A stretch of DNA of 64,000 nt from Billgrantia gudaonensis (GCF_900100195.1 NZ_FNES01000003.1:62001-126000), one strand, 5' to 3'; counted from the first letter of the stretch, positions 38,758 through 48,012 are shown. The notes: a model not told the origin generated them from the letters alone. Program-made: numbers and translations.

Positions 38758-38863
38758 GCCACTGTCCCGACCCTTCGGCTACGGCTTGTGCTTCGTGCCG
38801 TTTCTGAATCGAGGTTACGATGAGAGCGTGACCTGAAACGCACAACGACAACACGGGACTCCC

Positions 38864-39214
38864 ATGATCGCCGTTATCTTCGAAGTCATTCCCCAGTCCG
38901 GCCGCCGCGAGCAATACCTCGACATCGCCGCCAGCCTGCGCCCGCTGCTCGATGAGATCGATGGCTTCATCTCCATCGAACGCTTCGAGAGCCTTACCCA
39001 GCCGGGCAAGATCCTCTCGCTCTCCTTCTGGCGCGACGAGCAGGCCATCGCCCAGTGGCGCCAGCTAGAACGCCACCGTACCGCCCAGGCTCAGGGCCGC
39101 AACGTGGTCTTCGACGATTACCGGCTGCGCGTGGCGGCGGTAATGCGCGACTACGGCATGCACGAACGCGAACAGGCACCTGCCGACAGCCGAGAGCGGC
39201 ATGACACCGCGTGA
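38864..39214 (+). CDS. Antibiotic biosynthesis monooxygenase (ABM) domain protein
   Basis: 116 aa with the ABM ferredoxin-like fold: MIAVIFEVIPQSGRREQYLD, then PGKILSLSFWRDEQAIAQWR and HRTAQAQGRNVVFDDYRLRV. Relatives oxidise quinols or small aromatics or act as heme-degrading monooxygenases. No cofactor site can be read. The neighbouring SDR gene on the same strand may work with it, and the palindromic repeat lies 107 bases before its start. Confidence 0.85.
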   Translation: MIAVIFEVIPQSGRREQYLDIAASLRPLLDEIDGFISIERFESLTQPGKILSLSFWRDEQAIAQWRQLERHRTAQAQGRNVVFDDYRLRVAAVMRDYGMHEREQAPADSRERHDTA

Positions 39215-39269
39215 ACGCTCACATCCAACAGGCAGCTTGCCCAACATGAATGCCGCCTCGAGCCTGGCG

Positions 39270-40166
39270 CTAGCGGCCTTCTAGTTCGGCCTGTCGCTGT
39301 CTGACCTCCTCAGCCGCGAAGGACATGAATGCACGGATACGAGCGCTGTGGCGCAGGTCCGGATGGACCAGTAGCCACAGGTCAGTCGCTACCTCCGGCC
39401 CGATCGCCAGCACGCACTCCAGCTCGTTCTCCTGGCGAGCCATGTAATGCGGCACCACGGCGAGCCCTACACCGGCCCGTGCTGCCCCCAACGCCGCGAC
39501 GACGCTGTTCGTGCGTAGCGCGAAAGCTTCCGGCGGCACCCGCTCATCCAGCCATCGGCTGCTGGCGAGATGGCGGATCATCTCGTTGCCGCCAACGAAG
39601 CGGTGTCCCTCCGGACGTGCCGGATCCTCGAGCGCTGGACGATCCTGTAAGTACTCGCGCGCGCCGTACACTCCCCAACGAATGGTGCCCACCCGACGGC
39701 CGATCAGGTTCTCCGGCGGCGCCTGCGTCGGACGAATGGCGATATCCGCCTCACGCCGGGCCAGTTCGAGGAAGGCACTGACGCTCAATAGTTCCAGCTC
39801 GATGCCCGGGTAGCGTTCGATGAAGCCCTGAAATACGGGCGCGAGAAAGGCATTGGCCAGGGTATCGGTAGTGGTGACGACGACCCGCCCCGACAGCCTC
39901 ACGTCTTGCCCCCCGAGTTCGCGCTCGATGGCCTGCGCCTCCTCCTCCACTCGCTCCGCGTGCTTGAGCAGCATCTCGCCCGCCGCCGTTGGCACATAGC
40001 CCTGCGCCAAGCGGTCGAACAAGCGCACCTCCAGGCCTGCCTCCAACGCCTTGAGCCGCCGGAATATCGTCGAGTGGTTAACGCCAAGCGCTCTCGCCGC
40101 CCCCGCCAGGGTGCCGGCGCGTGCAATCGCCAGGAAAAGGCGAAGATTGTCCCAATCGAAGTTCAC
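39270..40166 (-). CDS. LysR-family transcriptional regulator
   Basis: 298 aa from a GTG at 40166 that has AGAGG upstream. A TTG ten codons earlier is possible but has no ribosome site. The winged helix-turn-helix reads NLRLFLAIARAGTLAGAARALGVNHSTIFRRLKALE. The inducer-binding domain is complete. It is divergent from the rhodanese gene (123-base gap), so that gene is the likely target. The convergent monooxygenase gene could be part of the same regulon. Confidence 0.9.
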   Translation of the reverse strand: MNFDWDNLRLFLAIARAGTLAGAARALGVNHSTIFRRLKALEAGLEVRLFDRLAQGYVPTAAGEMLLKHAERVEEEAQAIERELGGQDVRLSGRVVVTTTDTLANAFLAPVFQGFIERYPGIELELLSVSAFLELARREADIAIRPTQAPPENLIGRRVGTIRWGVYGAREYLQDRPALEDPARPEGHRFVGGNEMIRHLASSRWLDERVPPEAFALRTNSVVAALGAARAGVGLAVVPHYMARQENELECVLAIGPEVATDLWLLVHPDLRHSARIRAFMSFAAEEVRQRQAELEGR

Positions 40167-40289
40167 GCCTTGCACCTCTGCAATGTCTCTGTGCAATTTT
40201 CGTCGATTTCATTGCTGATTCGCAAACCCTACGCTGTTAGCACGTTGCCGAGGCAACGGATTCACATCGCCGACACTTGGAGCACCAAC

Positions 40290-40616
40290 ATGAAAACCAT
40301 CAACCGTGAAGACCTGGCCGCCCGCCTCGAAGGCCGAGAGCGCCCGACCCTTGTAGAAGCACTGCCGGAGAAGTATTTCCAGCAGTGGCACCTGCCGAAT
40401 GCCGTCAACATCAACCATGACCAGGTCAGGCAACGGGCGCCCGAGCTGCTACCGAACAAGCAGGCCGCGATAGTGGTGTACTGTGCCAGCGCCACCTGCC
40501 AGAACTCACACATGGCGGCCAACCAGCTCGAGGCCATGGGCTACACCGACGTCACCGTTTACCAGGGCGGCAAGGAGGAGTGGGAGAAGGCCCAGTTGCC
40601 CGTCACCACGGCCTGA
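40290..40616 (+). CDS. Single-domain rhodanese-like sulfurtransferase
   Basis: 108 aa. The rhodanese fold has an active-site Cys in VVYCASATCQNS, with the loop CASATC rather than the classic six-residue CxxGxR. It also has HLPNAVNINHDQV and VTVYQGGKEEWEKA. It likely moves sulfane sulfur or acts in redox sensing. The ATG at 40290 has TTGGAG upstream. It is under the divergent LysR, and an 11-bp hairpin at 40637-40665 follows it. Confidence 0.88.
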   Translation: MKTINREDLAARLEGRERPTLVEALPEKYFQQWHLPNAVNINHDQVRQRAPELLPNKQAAIVVYCASATCQNSHMAANQLEAMGYTDVTVYQGGKEEWEKAQLPVTTA

Positions 40617-40636
40617 AGGGGCCGTACACTCCGCTA

Positions 40637-40665
40637 GGGCCTGCCGGTTGCGGTCCGGCAGGCCC
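40637..40665. terminator. Hairpin between rhodanese and cupin genes
   Basis: A perfect 11-bp stem GGGCCTGCCGG / CCGGCAGGCCC with a 7-base loop, 20 bases after the rhodanese stop and between convergent genes. There is no T run on either side. Confidence 0.55.
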
Positions 40666-40702
40666 TCGTGACGATGCGGATTCCATTCAGCGAGATACTG
40701 CT

Positions 40703-40744
40703 GGCGCCCCGGTAAGTACTTACTTACCGGAAAGCTAACGCTTC
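40703..40744. repeat. Palindromic repeat, copy 2 (end of the cupin gene)
   Basis: GGCGCC followed by a perfect 22-base inverted repeat at 40709-40730 (arms CCGGTAAGTA and TACTTACCGG, 2-base centre), then TAACGCTTC, which contains the stop codon of the cupin gene. It matches copy 1 at 38719-38757. Confidence 0.6.
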
Positions 40745-41193
40745 ACGTACTCGATGGCATCGTGATCGACTAGACTCCATTCGCCGCTGTTACGATAGAG
40801 CCGCTTGCCCTGACGCGGATAATCCGACACGTCCTGAGCCAACCGCTGCCCCACCACCAGGCATACCAGCGGCTCATCGCCATCGTTGTACATTTCATGG
40901 GCCACGCCATTGGTAGGGCAGCCGATGAAGTCGCCGGGACCTATCGGCTGTTTGCACTCGCCCAGCGTCGCTACGCCGGTTCCCGAAAGCACGTAGATGG
41001 CCTCCTCCTCGTAACGGTGGCAGTGGTACTCGGTCGAGAAATGGCCGGGTGGCACGCTGATATGATGAACCCCGAGCTGAGTCATGCCGACGGCATCCCC
41101 CAGGGATTTGTTGATGCGCACGGCCTGGGCGTTGAGGAAGTGCGACTTTCTCACGCCCTCCAGGGCTTCGATATCCTGCGCCGATAGGTACAT
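40735..41193 (-). CDS. Cupin-domain protein
   Basis: 152 aa. Metal-binding cupin motifs: H-x-H and Glu in EYHCHRYEEEAIYVLSG, and the late His in NGVAHEMYN. Gly-rich turns (GPGDFIGCP) complete one beta-barrel. The family includes small oxygenases, isomerases and regulators, and no specific activity is evident. The ATG at 41193 has AAGGAG eight bases upstream. It is the gene after arsH on the same strand, 95 bases away. Confidence 0.88.
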   Translation of the reverse strand: MYLSAQDIEALEGVRKSHFLNAQAVRINKSLGDAVGMTQLGVHHISVPPGHFSTEYHCHRYEEEAIYVLSGTGVATLGECKQPIGPGDFIGCPTNGVAHEMYNDGDEPLVCLVVGQRLAQDVSDYPRQGKRLYRNSGEWSLVDHDAIEYVKR

Positions 41194-41288
41194 GTCAGTT
41201 CTCCTTCGATTCGAGTCGCCGCCTGGACGGTCGGCCACGACGAGGAAGAGTGGGTTGTTGGCCGATTGCGAGCGGCCTCATCCCACCG

Positions 41289-42035
41289 TCAAGCCGTTTG
41301 GCCCACTGCCGCCTTGTCCGTCACCGGGTCGGCCTTGGCGCCAGCCGTCTCGCGGCGCTCCGAGTAGCGGTCGACCAGCGTATCGGCGTGGGGACGCAGC
41401 AGCAGGGTGAAGCGAACCAGCTCCTCCATCACGTCGACGATACGGTCGTAGAGCGGCGAGGGACGCATGCGCCCGGCTTCGTCGAACTCCTGATATGCCT
41501 TGGGCACGCTGGACTGGTTGGGGATGGTGAACATACGCATCCAGCGTCCCAGCAGACGCAGAGTATTCACCGCATTGAACGATTGCGAGCCCCCGCTTAC
41601 CTGCATTACCGCCAGCGTTCGTCCTTGGGTGGGCCGCACCGCGCCCAGGCTCAGCGGCAGATGATCGATCTGGGTTTTCATCACGCCGGTGATCTGACCA
41701 TGACGTTCGGGGCTGCACCACACCTGACCTTCGGACCAGATGGCCAGCTCGCGCAGCTCCCTTACCGCCGGGTGATCGTCGCCCGGCACCTGGTCCGGCA
41801 GCGGCAGGTCGGAAGGGTCGAAGATCCGCGTCTCGGCGCCGAAATGGCGCAGCAGCCGCGCCGCTTCCTCTATCGCCAGACGCGAATAGGATCGCTCGCG
41901 CAGCGAACCGTAGAGCAGCAGGATGCGTGGCGGATGGCCCAGCGGATCGGGCAAGCCCTGGCCGGGCTGCCGGAGAGCGAAGCGCTCGTCGAGGGCCGGC
42001 AGATGGTCGGGGTCGTACAGCGTGCGAAGCCTCAT
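41289..42035 (-). CDS. arsH: ArsH-type NADPH-dependent FMN reductase
   Basis: 248 aa flavodoxin-fold protein with [23 protein letters not shown], then [23 protein letters not shown] and [13 protein letters not shown], the signature of ArsH. ArsH oxidises trivalent organoarsenicals and reduces quinones or azo compounds. The ATG overlaps the MFS stop (ATGA), so the two are one operon. A PadR repressor gene lies upstream, suggesting control by metalloid. Confidence 0.93.
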   Translation of the reverse strand: MRLRTLYDPDHLPALDERFALRQPGQGLPDPLGHPPRILLLYGSLRERSYSRLAIEEAARLLRHFGAETRIFDPSDLPLPDQVPGDDHPAVRELRELAIWSEGQVWCSPERHGQITGVMKTQIDHLPLSLGAVRPTQGRTLAVMQVSGGSQSFNAVNTLRLLGRWMRMFTIPNQSSVPKAYQEFDEAGRMRPSPLYDRIVDVMEELVRFTLLLRPHADTLVDRYSERRETAGAKADPVTDKAAVGQTA

Positions 42036-43192
42036 GTCGCCTCCTTCAGGGCGTGGGTTTGCAGAACGAGCAGCGCCACCACGGCCAAGAGCCCCAGGGC
42101 AGAGGAAAACAGCAGTGCCTGGGTGCCAAAACGCTCGATCAGCAGAGCGAAGGCCAGCGGTGCCAGTGCCTGGCCGAAGCGTGCCGGCACCATCAGCACG
42201 CCCTGGCGCAGGCCATAGCCGTGGGGACCGAAGATCGCCAGCGGCAGCGTGCCCTTGGCGATGGTGAGAATGCCGTTGCCGGCGCCGTGCAGCAGCACGA
42301 ACAGCGTGGCCAGCGGTGCCCCCAGCGTCATCACGCCGAGCGCACCGAGCGGATGGGCAACCGCTGCCAGCTTGGCCGAGAGTAGTGGATGGAAACGCCG
42401 CAACAACGAAAACTCGAGCAGGCGCGCCGCCACCTGGGCCGGCCCAACCAGCGCAGCAGCGGCGATGGCGGCGGCAGGCGACAGGCCGGCGATCTGCAAC
42501 AGCCATGGCAAGTGAGCCGCCATGGCGGTGCTGATAATCCAGGTCACAGCGAAGACGAAGGTCAGCAGTGCCATGGGCAGCCAGGTCGACTCCGCTTCGG
42601 TCGCTGCTGCATCGGAGTGAGGTTGGGGCGGCTGGATGCCGAAGGGAATCAGCAGGCGGTTGAGTGGCAATCCCAGCAGCAGGTGCATCGCTGCCCAGGT
42701 GAAGCAGGCGTTCTGCCAGCCGAACTCGGCGTCGAGCCAACCGGTGATCGGCCAGCACACGCTGCTGGCGAAGCCCGCCAGCAGCGTGATGCCGGTAATC
42801 GGTCCGCGCGCCTCACGGCCGTAGAGCCCCGCCAGGGTCGAGAAGGCCGCTTCGTAAAGCCCCATGCCCATTCCGACGCCGATCACCAGCCAGCCTGCCC
42901 ACAACATCATGAGCCCATCAGCCAGCCCCAGCAGTACTAGCCCCAGGGCGAACACCAGACTCGAGGCCGCCAGCACGTCGCGTCCGCCAAAGCGGTCGAT
43001 GCGCCGCCCCACTGCCGGCCCCAGCAACGCCGAGACCACCAGCGCCGAGGAGAAAGCCGCGAATACCTTGCCGGTAGAAAGGCCGAGTTCCATTGCCATG
43101 GGTACCGCCAGGATGGCCGGCAGGTAGTAGGTCGACCCCCAAGCCAGGGTCTGGGAAACGCCCAGGGCGACAACTACCCGAGTGCGGTTCAT
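42032..43192 (-). CDS. Major facilitator superfamily transporter linked to arsH
   Basis: 386 aa with 12 predicted membrane helices ([20 protein letters not shown] at the start, [19 protein letters not shown]-type loops later). It starts at 43192 with GAGGT nine bases upstream. Because it is coupled to arsH and under the PadR operator at 43201-43219, I infer efflux of an arsenical or related toxic product. The substrate is not proven, and the ArsJ and ArsB families are different proteins. Confidence 0.85.
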   Translation of the reverse strand: MNRTRVVVALGVSQTLAWGSTYYLPAILAVPMAMELGLSTGKVFAAFSSALVVSALLGPAVGRRIDRFGGRDVLAASSLVFALGLVLLGLADGLMMLWAGWLVIGVGMGMGLYEAAFSTLAGLYGREARGPITGITLLAGFASSVCWPITGWLDAEFGWQNACFTWAAMHLLLGLPLNRLLIPFGIQPPQPHSDAAATEAESTWLPMALLTFVFAVTWIISTAMAAHLPWLLQIAGLSPAAAIAAAALVGPAQVAARLLEFSLLRRFHPLLSAKLAAVAHPLGALGVMTLGAPLATLFVLLHGAGNGILTIAKGTLPLAIFGPHGYGLRQGVLMVPARFGQALAPLAFALLIERFGTQALLFSSALGLLAVVALLVLQTHALKEAT

Positions 43193-43200
43193 GAAGCCAT

Positions 43201-43223
43201 TACCTCGATCATCGAGGTATATA
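43201..43223 (-). promoter_or_regulatory. PadR operator and -10 element of the MFS-arsH operon
   Basis: A perfect 19-base palindrome TACCTCGAT-C-ATCGAGGTA lies at 43201-43219, nine bases before the MFS ATG. A TATATA at 43218-43223 is a likely -10 overlapping its edge. The same half-sites recur before padR at 43681. Confidence 0.75.
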
Positions 43224-43244
43224 GCTCTGAAAAAACCCCGGCCA

Positions 43245-43667
43245 TCACGTCTCGCGCTCCTCCCGGTCGGCATTCGCACTGCCCGCCAGGCGCTGCCCCT
43301 CGAGGATGCAGTCCGTGGCTTCCAACCAGGCGTCCACCGCCACACGGAAGGCATCCCGCCCCTTGTCGGTCAGCGCGTAGATCTTGCGCGAGCGCCCCTG
43401 CACCACCTCTGCCGTCGAGCTCAGGTAGCCCCCCGCCTCGAACTCGTTGAGCATGGGGTAGACAGTCCCCTCCGACGGACTGCAGCAGCCCTTGGTGCTC
43501 TTCTCCACCGCCTGCACCACCTCGTAGCCGTGCATCGGCTTGCGGTGCAGAACGCTGAGTACGAAGAACTTCGACAGCGACATCTTGATGGTGCCGCGCC
43601 AGTAGGAAGCGTCGCTGTAGTCGGGGATCTTGCGGCCGGAGGCCGTGCCGGTTTTCGTGCTGGTCAT
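43245..43667 (-). CDS. PadR-family repressor with a vicinal cysteine pair
   Basis: 140 aa. The PadR winged helix-turn-helix covers about residues 30-105 (KFFVLSVLHRKPMHGYEVV, SEGTVYPMLNEFEAGGYL). Two adjacent cysteines, Cys61-Cys62, sit just before the recognition region (KGCCSPSEGTVYP), with another Cys at 120. I infer soft-metal or arsenite sensing, because the target operon holds arsH. The ATG at 43667 follows a short leader with an operator-like palindrome, so it probably represses itself and MFS-arsH. Confidence 0.9.
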   Translation of the reverse strand: MTSTKTGTASGRKIPDYSDASYWRGTIKMSLSKFFVLSVLHRKPMHGYEVVQAVEKSTKGCCSPSEGTVYPMLNEFEAGGYLSSTAEVVQGRSRKIYALTDKGRDAFRVAVDAWLEATDCILEGQRLAGSANADREERET

Positions 43668-43680
43668 GGTTCGAACGCTA

Positions 43681-43703
43681 TACCTCGATGGTCGAGGCGT
43701 CAA
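43681..43703 (-). promoter_or_regulatory. PadR operator in the padR promoter
   Basis: TACCTCGAT-G-GTCGAGGCG (43681-43699), an imperfect copy of the palindrome at 43201. On the minus strand TTGACG (43703-43698) and TATAGC frame it as -35 and -10 with a short 15-base spacer, so the operator fills the promoter core and predicts autorepression. Confidence 0.7.
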
Positions 43704-43879
43704 GACTGGGCTCTCTGTGCACGATCGGCGATAACGGCGTGTGAATGAATACTTCGATCGGACTCGCGTACGAGGCGATTCTTGACGCTACATGACCTAA
43801 CGCAGGCAGTTTTCGTGCAAAGCCTTACCCGGTATCGATCAAGCCGTTCTGTCGGCCCGTCCTGCATAGCCTGTAAGCG

Positions 43880-44803
43880 CTACAGTTCACGGCTCCAAAC
43901 CTGACCGACAAGATCTTTCCCAAAGCTGTGATGCGGCGTTTCCTCCACCAACTCGAAACCCGCTCGTTCATAGATTCTGCGTGCATCGGTGAGCACGCTG
44001 TTGGTCCACAGAACCATTTGCCGATAACCGGCATGGCGAGCGAATCTCAGGCATTCATCCACCAGGCGACGCCCTATTCCAAGGCCACGAGCACACGGGT
44101 CGACGTAGAGCAGCCGCAGCTTTGCGGTCGCTTCGTCTTCGCGGACGACGAACACCGACCCAACGACATTTCCCTGCTTTTCGGCGATCCAGCACCGCTC
44201 CCAACGCGGGTCGAAATCGCGCAGGTACTTGGCGACGATCTCGGCGATCAGCGCCTCATACTCCGTGTTCCAACCATACTCTTGGGCATAGAGCACGGCC
44301 TGCCGATGGACGATCCACCCCATGTCGCCCGGCCGTGGGTCACGCAGCAGATAGCTCGAATCCGCCTCGCCGAGCAGGCTTTCGATCTGGCCCATCGCCT
44401 CGATCAGCCGCTGCTGCTCAAGTTCCGAGAAGTCTTCCAGCATGGCTACGACTTCACGCTGCGACGCCTCATTCAGCGGCCCGTAAGTCGCCCGACCATG
44501 ATCGGTCAATTGCAGTTGCGAAGCCCGCCGGTCGGAGGGCGAGGGAGTCCTGATGATGAGCCCTTTCCTCTCGAAACCTTTGAGCACGCGGCTCACGTAA
44601 CCCGCATTGAGGCCCAGTTCCCGACAGATGTCCGAACTGGTCAACATCGGTCTATGCGCCAATTCATACAGGATGCGGACCTCCGTCAGCGAGAACCGGC
44701 TATCCAGGAGGTGCTCATGGAGCACGCCGATCTGACGCGTGTAGAAGCGGTTGAAGCGTCGCACGATCCCGGCGCGCTCTTCGAGGTGGCATACTGCACT
44801 CAT
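43880..44803 (-). CDS. MarR winged-helix regulator fused to a GNAT acetyltransferase
   Basis: 307 aa. Residues 1-150 are MarR-type (LTEVRILYELAHRPMLTSSDICRELGLNAGYVSRVLKGFERKGLI). Residues 155-307 are a GNAT domain with the acetyl-CoA loop CARGLGIGRRLVDEC and the C-terminal ARRIYERAGFELVEE. Such fusions may sense and acetylate the same toxic amine. A promoter with two phased operators lies just upstream. DUF899 is divergent. Confidence 0.9.
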   Translation of the reverse strand: MSAVCHLEERAGIVRRFNRFYTRQIGVLHEHLLDSRFSLTEVRILYELAHRPMLTSSDICRELGLNAGYVSRVLKGFERKGLIIRTPSPSDRRASQLQLTDHGRATYGPLNEASQREVVAMLEDFSELEQQRLIEAMGQIESLLGEADSSYLLRDPRPGDMGWIVHRQAVLYAQEYGWNTEYEALIAEIVAKYLRDFDPRWERCWIAEKQGNVVGSVFVVREDEATAKLRLLYVDPCARGLGIGRRLVDECLRFARHAGYRQMVLWTNSVLTDARRIYERAGFELVEETPHHSFGKDLVGQVWSREL

Positions 44804-44821
44804 GCGGGAGCCTTTTTATGG

Positions 44822-44864
44822 TTGCCTAAGGCACATATTTAGTTGCTTAAAGCAATTAAATCAA
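44822..44864 (-). promoter_or_regulatory. Promoter and two phased palindromic operators of the MarR-GNAT gene
   Basis: On the minus strand TTGATT (44864-44859), 17 bases, TAAATA (44841-44836). A perfect palindrome TTGCTT-A-AAGCAA (44843-44855) fills the spacer. A second, TTGCCT-A-AGGCAC (44822-44834), lies downstream with its centre exactly 21 bases away, two helical turns, as expected for two dimers on one face of DNA. Confidence 0.8.
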
Positions 44865-44953
44865 CAGCACCATACGTAGTACTTGCTCCACTGTCGAATC
44901 CGGCCCCACCAGGACGACTATCTCGTGCAACGACAGCAACGAGAGAAGCCCTC

Positions 44954-45685
44954 ATGTCAGCGCACGATGAAGTACCCCAACCCGTCGTTTCTCGCAATGA
45001 ATGGCTCACCGCCCGAAAAGAGCTACTGATCAGGGAGAAGGAGCTCACCCGCCTCCGCGATGACCTGAACGCCAAGCGCCGTGCCTTACCGTGGACAAAG
45101 GTCGAAAAGGAGTATGTCTTCGCTACGCACGAAGGCCGCAGGACCCTCGCTGAGCTGTTCGACGGGCGCAGTCAGTTGATCGTCCACCACTTCATGTTCG
45201 GCCCCGGCTGGGAAGCTGGCTGTGTCGGCTGCTCCTTCACCGCCGATCACATCGAAGGCACTCGGGTGCATCTCGCGCACCACGACGTGAGCTTGGTACG
45301 CGTCTCACGGGCACTGCTCGCCGAGATCGATGCCTACCGTAAGCGCATGGGCTGGTACGTGAAGTGGGTGTCATCGCACGACAGCGACTTCAACTACGAC
45401 TACCACGTCTCGTTCCGACCCGAGGCGATCGCCCGAGGCGCGGTCAACTACAACTACGCTACAGCCAACGTCTCGACCGAGGACCTGTCCAGCCTCAGCG
45501 TGTTCTATCGGGACGCCAACGGCGATGTGTTCCACACCTACTCGACCTATGGCCGCGGTGACGAACTCGTCGACAGCACCTACATGCTGCTCGACATGAC
45601 GCCCCGTGGCCGCAACGAAACGGGCCCCCATCACAACCTGATGGACTGGGTGAAACGCCACGACGAGTACGATTCGGCAAGGTAG
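44954..45685 (+). CDS. DUF899 family thioredoxin-like protein
   Basis: 243 aa. The DUF899 pattern is clear: EWLTARKELLIREKELTRLRD, LPWTKVEKEYVF, FGPGWEAGCVGCSFTADH (a CxxC-like pair) and FYRDANGDVFHTYSTYGRG. The fold is predicted thioredoxin-like. The function is unknown, though the CVGC pair would permit redox chemistry. I used the ATG at 44954. It is divergent from the MarR-GNAT gene, which may control it. Confidence 0.9.
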   Translation: MSAHDEVPQPVVSRNEWLTARKELLIREKELTRLRDDLNAKRRALPWTKVEKEYVFATHEGRRTLAELFDGRSQLIVHHFMFGPGWEAGCVGCSFTADHIEGTRVHLAHHDVSLVRVSRALLAEIDAYRKRMGWYVKWVSSHDSDFNYDYHVSFRPEAIARGAVNYNYATANVSTEDLSSLSVFYRDANGDVFHTYSTYGRGDELVDSTYMLLDMTPRGRNETGPHHNLMDWVKRHDEYDSAR

Positions 45686-45925
45686 GCTGGGCATCCAGCC
45701 GCCTGAACTGGCGTTCTTACTCGGCGCTGCAAGCCGAGAAGACCGGTGAGCTAGTCGCGCGGGGCGCGCATCGACGAGCCGCCGCAACGTAGCTGTCGAG
45801 AGATCACGTTCGAGGCAAGGCGCTGAGCCGCGCGCACTTTCGCTCGACTTTCAGCGCAAGAAGCGGAGTTCCCTCGCCGCCCCACTGCCCTAGGTTGGCA
45901 TCGTTTCCCAACCGGAGTGGCAGCG

Positions 45926-46885
45926 ATGAAAACGATCGATCGAACCATGGGCCCCATGGAGTGGGCGTTGTTGCTGACCCTGTCGATGCTGTGGGGCGGT
46001 TCATTTTTCTTCGTGGGAGTGGCGGTCGAGGAGCTGGGGCCGCTCACCATCGTAGCCCTGCGCGTGGGACTGGCGGCACTGGCGCTGAACGCCCTGATTC
46101 TCCTGCTCGGCCAGCGCATGCCACGCGACCGGGGGCTTTGGGCAGCCTTCTTCGGCATGGGCCTGCTCAACAACATGATTCCCTTCAGCCTGATTGCCTG
46201 GGGCCAGGGGCATATCGCCAGTGGCCTGGCGTCGATTCTCAACGCCACCACTCCCTTTTTCACCATCGTGGTGGCGCACTTCCTGACGCGTGACGAGCCT
46301 TTCACCCCGGGGCGACTTGCGGGCGTGGCAATCGGCTTCATCGGTGTGGCGTACATGCTGGGCACCGAGGTTCACGAGGGCGCCCCCAGCCATTCATGGG
46401 CACAGCTAGCGGTGCTGGCCGGCGCCCTCTCCTATGCCTTTGCCGGGGTGTTCGGACGCCGCTTCCGCGCGCTGGGTTGCTCGCCTCTGATCGCCGCCTG
46501 CGGGCAAGTAACGGCATCGGCGCTGGTGCTGATGCCTTTGGCCTTGGCGGTGGAGCGCTTCTGGCAGCAGCCTTGGCCGGGGCTGGAAACCTGGTCGGCG
46601 GTGTTCGGCCTGGCGCTGTTCTCTACCGCACTGGCTTACCTTCTCTACTTCCGCCTGCTGGCAACCGCAGGTGCGACCAACCTGCTGCTGGTCACTTTCC
46701 TGATTCCAGCCAGTGCCATTCTGCTGGGGACGTTCGTGCTGGGAGAGCGGCTGGAGTGGCGTCATCTGACCGGAATGGGACTGATCGGAATAGGGCTTGC
46801 GGCCATCGACGGCAGGCCCTCGATGCGATTGCGAAAAATGGCTTTCGCTTGCTGGAAAGCCAGGCGAAATCGAGTGAGCCACTGA
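45926..46885 (+). CDS. EamA-family (DMT) transporter
   Basis: 319 aa with two EamA repeats of five helices each (EWALLLTLSMLWGGSFFFVG, ALVLMPLALAVERFW, LLVTFLIPASAILLGTFVLGERL). It likely exports a metabolite or amino acid. The start at 45926 has GGAG eight bases upstream. No partner gene is coupled to it, and the LysR gene on the opposite strand is convergent. Confidence 0.9.
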   Translation: MKTIDRTMGPMEWALLLTLSMLWGGSFFFVGVAVEELGPLTIVALRVGLAALALNALILLLGQRMPRDRGLWAAFFGMGLLNNMIPFSLIAWGQGHIASGLASILNATTPFFTIVVAHFLTRDEPFTPGRLAGVAIGFIGVAYMLGTEVHEGAPSHSWAQLAVLAGALSYAFAGVFGRRFRALGCSPLIAACGQVTASALVLMPLALAVERFWQQPWPGLETWSAVFGLALFSTALAYLLYFRLLATAGATNLLLVTFLIPASAILLGTFVLGERLEWRHLTGMGLIGIGLAAIDGRPSMRLRKMAFACWKARRNRVSH

Positions 46886-46955
46886 ATCCGTATGCCGCAG
46901 CGTACGCCTCGACAACGGACGAGATCGAAGGCATCACCGGTTTTGCCACGCCGCG

Positions 46956-47849
46956 CTAGCCGCGCAGGTCGCGGAAGGCCTCGACTACCCGCTCGGCCAG
47001 GGCCTCGCCGGCGCCACCCAGCCCATCTCGGCGCACCAGGGCGACCTGGTAGTCGCCCAGCGCCGGCAGGATGTCGCCGTCGAGCCGGCGCAGCGGCTGG
47101 CGGATCAGCGCCAGTGGGAAAGGCGCCACGGCCAGGTCGGCGAGCATGGCGGCCTGCTGACCCGCACAGTGCTCGCACGTGTAGGCGATTCGGTAGCTCA
47201 GGCCGGCGCGGTCCAGGGCATCCAGAGCCAACTTCCGCCACGGACAGCCATGGTTGGCCAGCGCCACCGGCAATGGCGAGCGCTGGGCAGCCACTCCTCC
47301 CTCGCGACCGGCCCATACCAGCGGTTCGCTGTGCACCGTTTCGACGTGGGCCGATGGGTCGTGCATGCCGCCGGTGGATAGCACCAGGTCGAGCTCGCCT
47401 GCCTCGAGGCGAACCAGCATGTCGCGGCTGCCGCCCACGACCACATCGACCTGCACGGCCGGATGCGAGCGGGCGAATTGTGCCAACACGCCGGGCAGTA
47501 TCCGCGAACCCACGTCATCGGTGGTACCGAGACTGACCCGCCCCTCCAGCGAAGGGGCCAGGAACTGGGTCACCGCCTCTTCGTTGAGCCGCAACAACCG
47601 CCGCCCGTAGCCCAGCAGCAGCTCTCCCTCCGGGGTGAGACGCACCTGGCGCGCCTCGCGCACGAACAACGTCTGCCCCAGGGTCTCTTCCAGGCGCTTG
47701 ATCTGCATGCTCAAGGCCGAGGGGGTGCGGAACACCTGCCGGGCGGCACGCGTGAAGCTGCCGCTTTCGGCGATGGCGACGAACGTGCGCAACACGTCGG
47801 TATCAAGCAGCGGCAGCGGCGCTCGTCCGCTGGATGGCATTTCGGTCAT
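46956..47849 (-). CDS. LysR-family transcriptional regulator
   Basis: 297 aa. The helix-turn-helix is TFVAIAESGSFTRAARQVFRTPSALSMQIKRLEE, and the effector domain contains TTDDVGSRILPGVLAQFA. It is of the type found divergent from DUF1127 genes, and the gene to its left is one (163-base gap). I started it at 47849 (MTEMPSSG) with AAAGGG upstream. The target is probably that divergent gene. Confidence 0.9.
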   Translation of the reverse strand: MTEMPSSGRAPLPLLDTDVLRTFVAIAESGSFTRAARQVFRTPSALSMQIKRLEETLGQTLFVREARQVRLTPEGELLLGYGRRLLRLNEEAVTQFLAPSLEGRVSLGTTDDVGSRILPGVLAQFARSHPAVQVDVVVGGSRDMLVRLEAGELDLVLSTGGMHDPSAHVETVHSEPLVWAGREGGVAAQRSPLPVALANHGCPWRKLALDALDRAGLSYRIAYTCEHCAGQQAAMLADLAVAPFPLALIRQPLRRLDGDILPALGDYQVALVRRDGLGGAGEALAERVVEAFRDLRG

Positions 47850-48012
47850 GACCACGCCCTTTCAATAAATCTTAAGAGTGAATGTAGATCTTTTCGTTGG
47901 ATTGATCAAAAAGCGCGCGCCATGCTCTCTCTCAGAGGTCGCGACCCTCCACCCAAGAATCAGCAGACTCCGGCAGCCGTCCGCCCGGCGGCCGCCCGAA
48001 GGGAGGTGTGAG

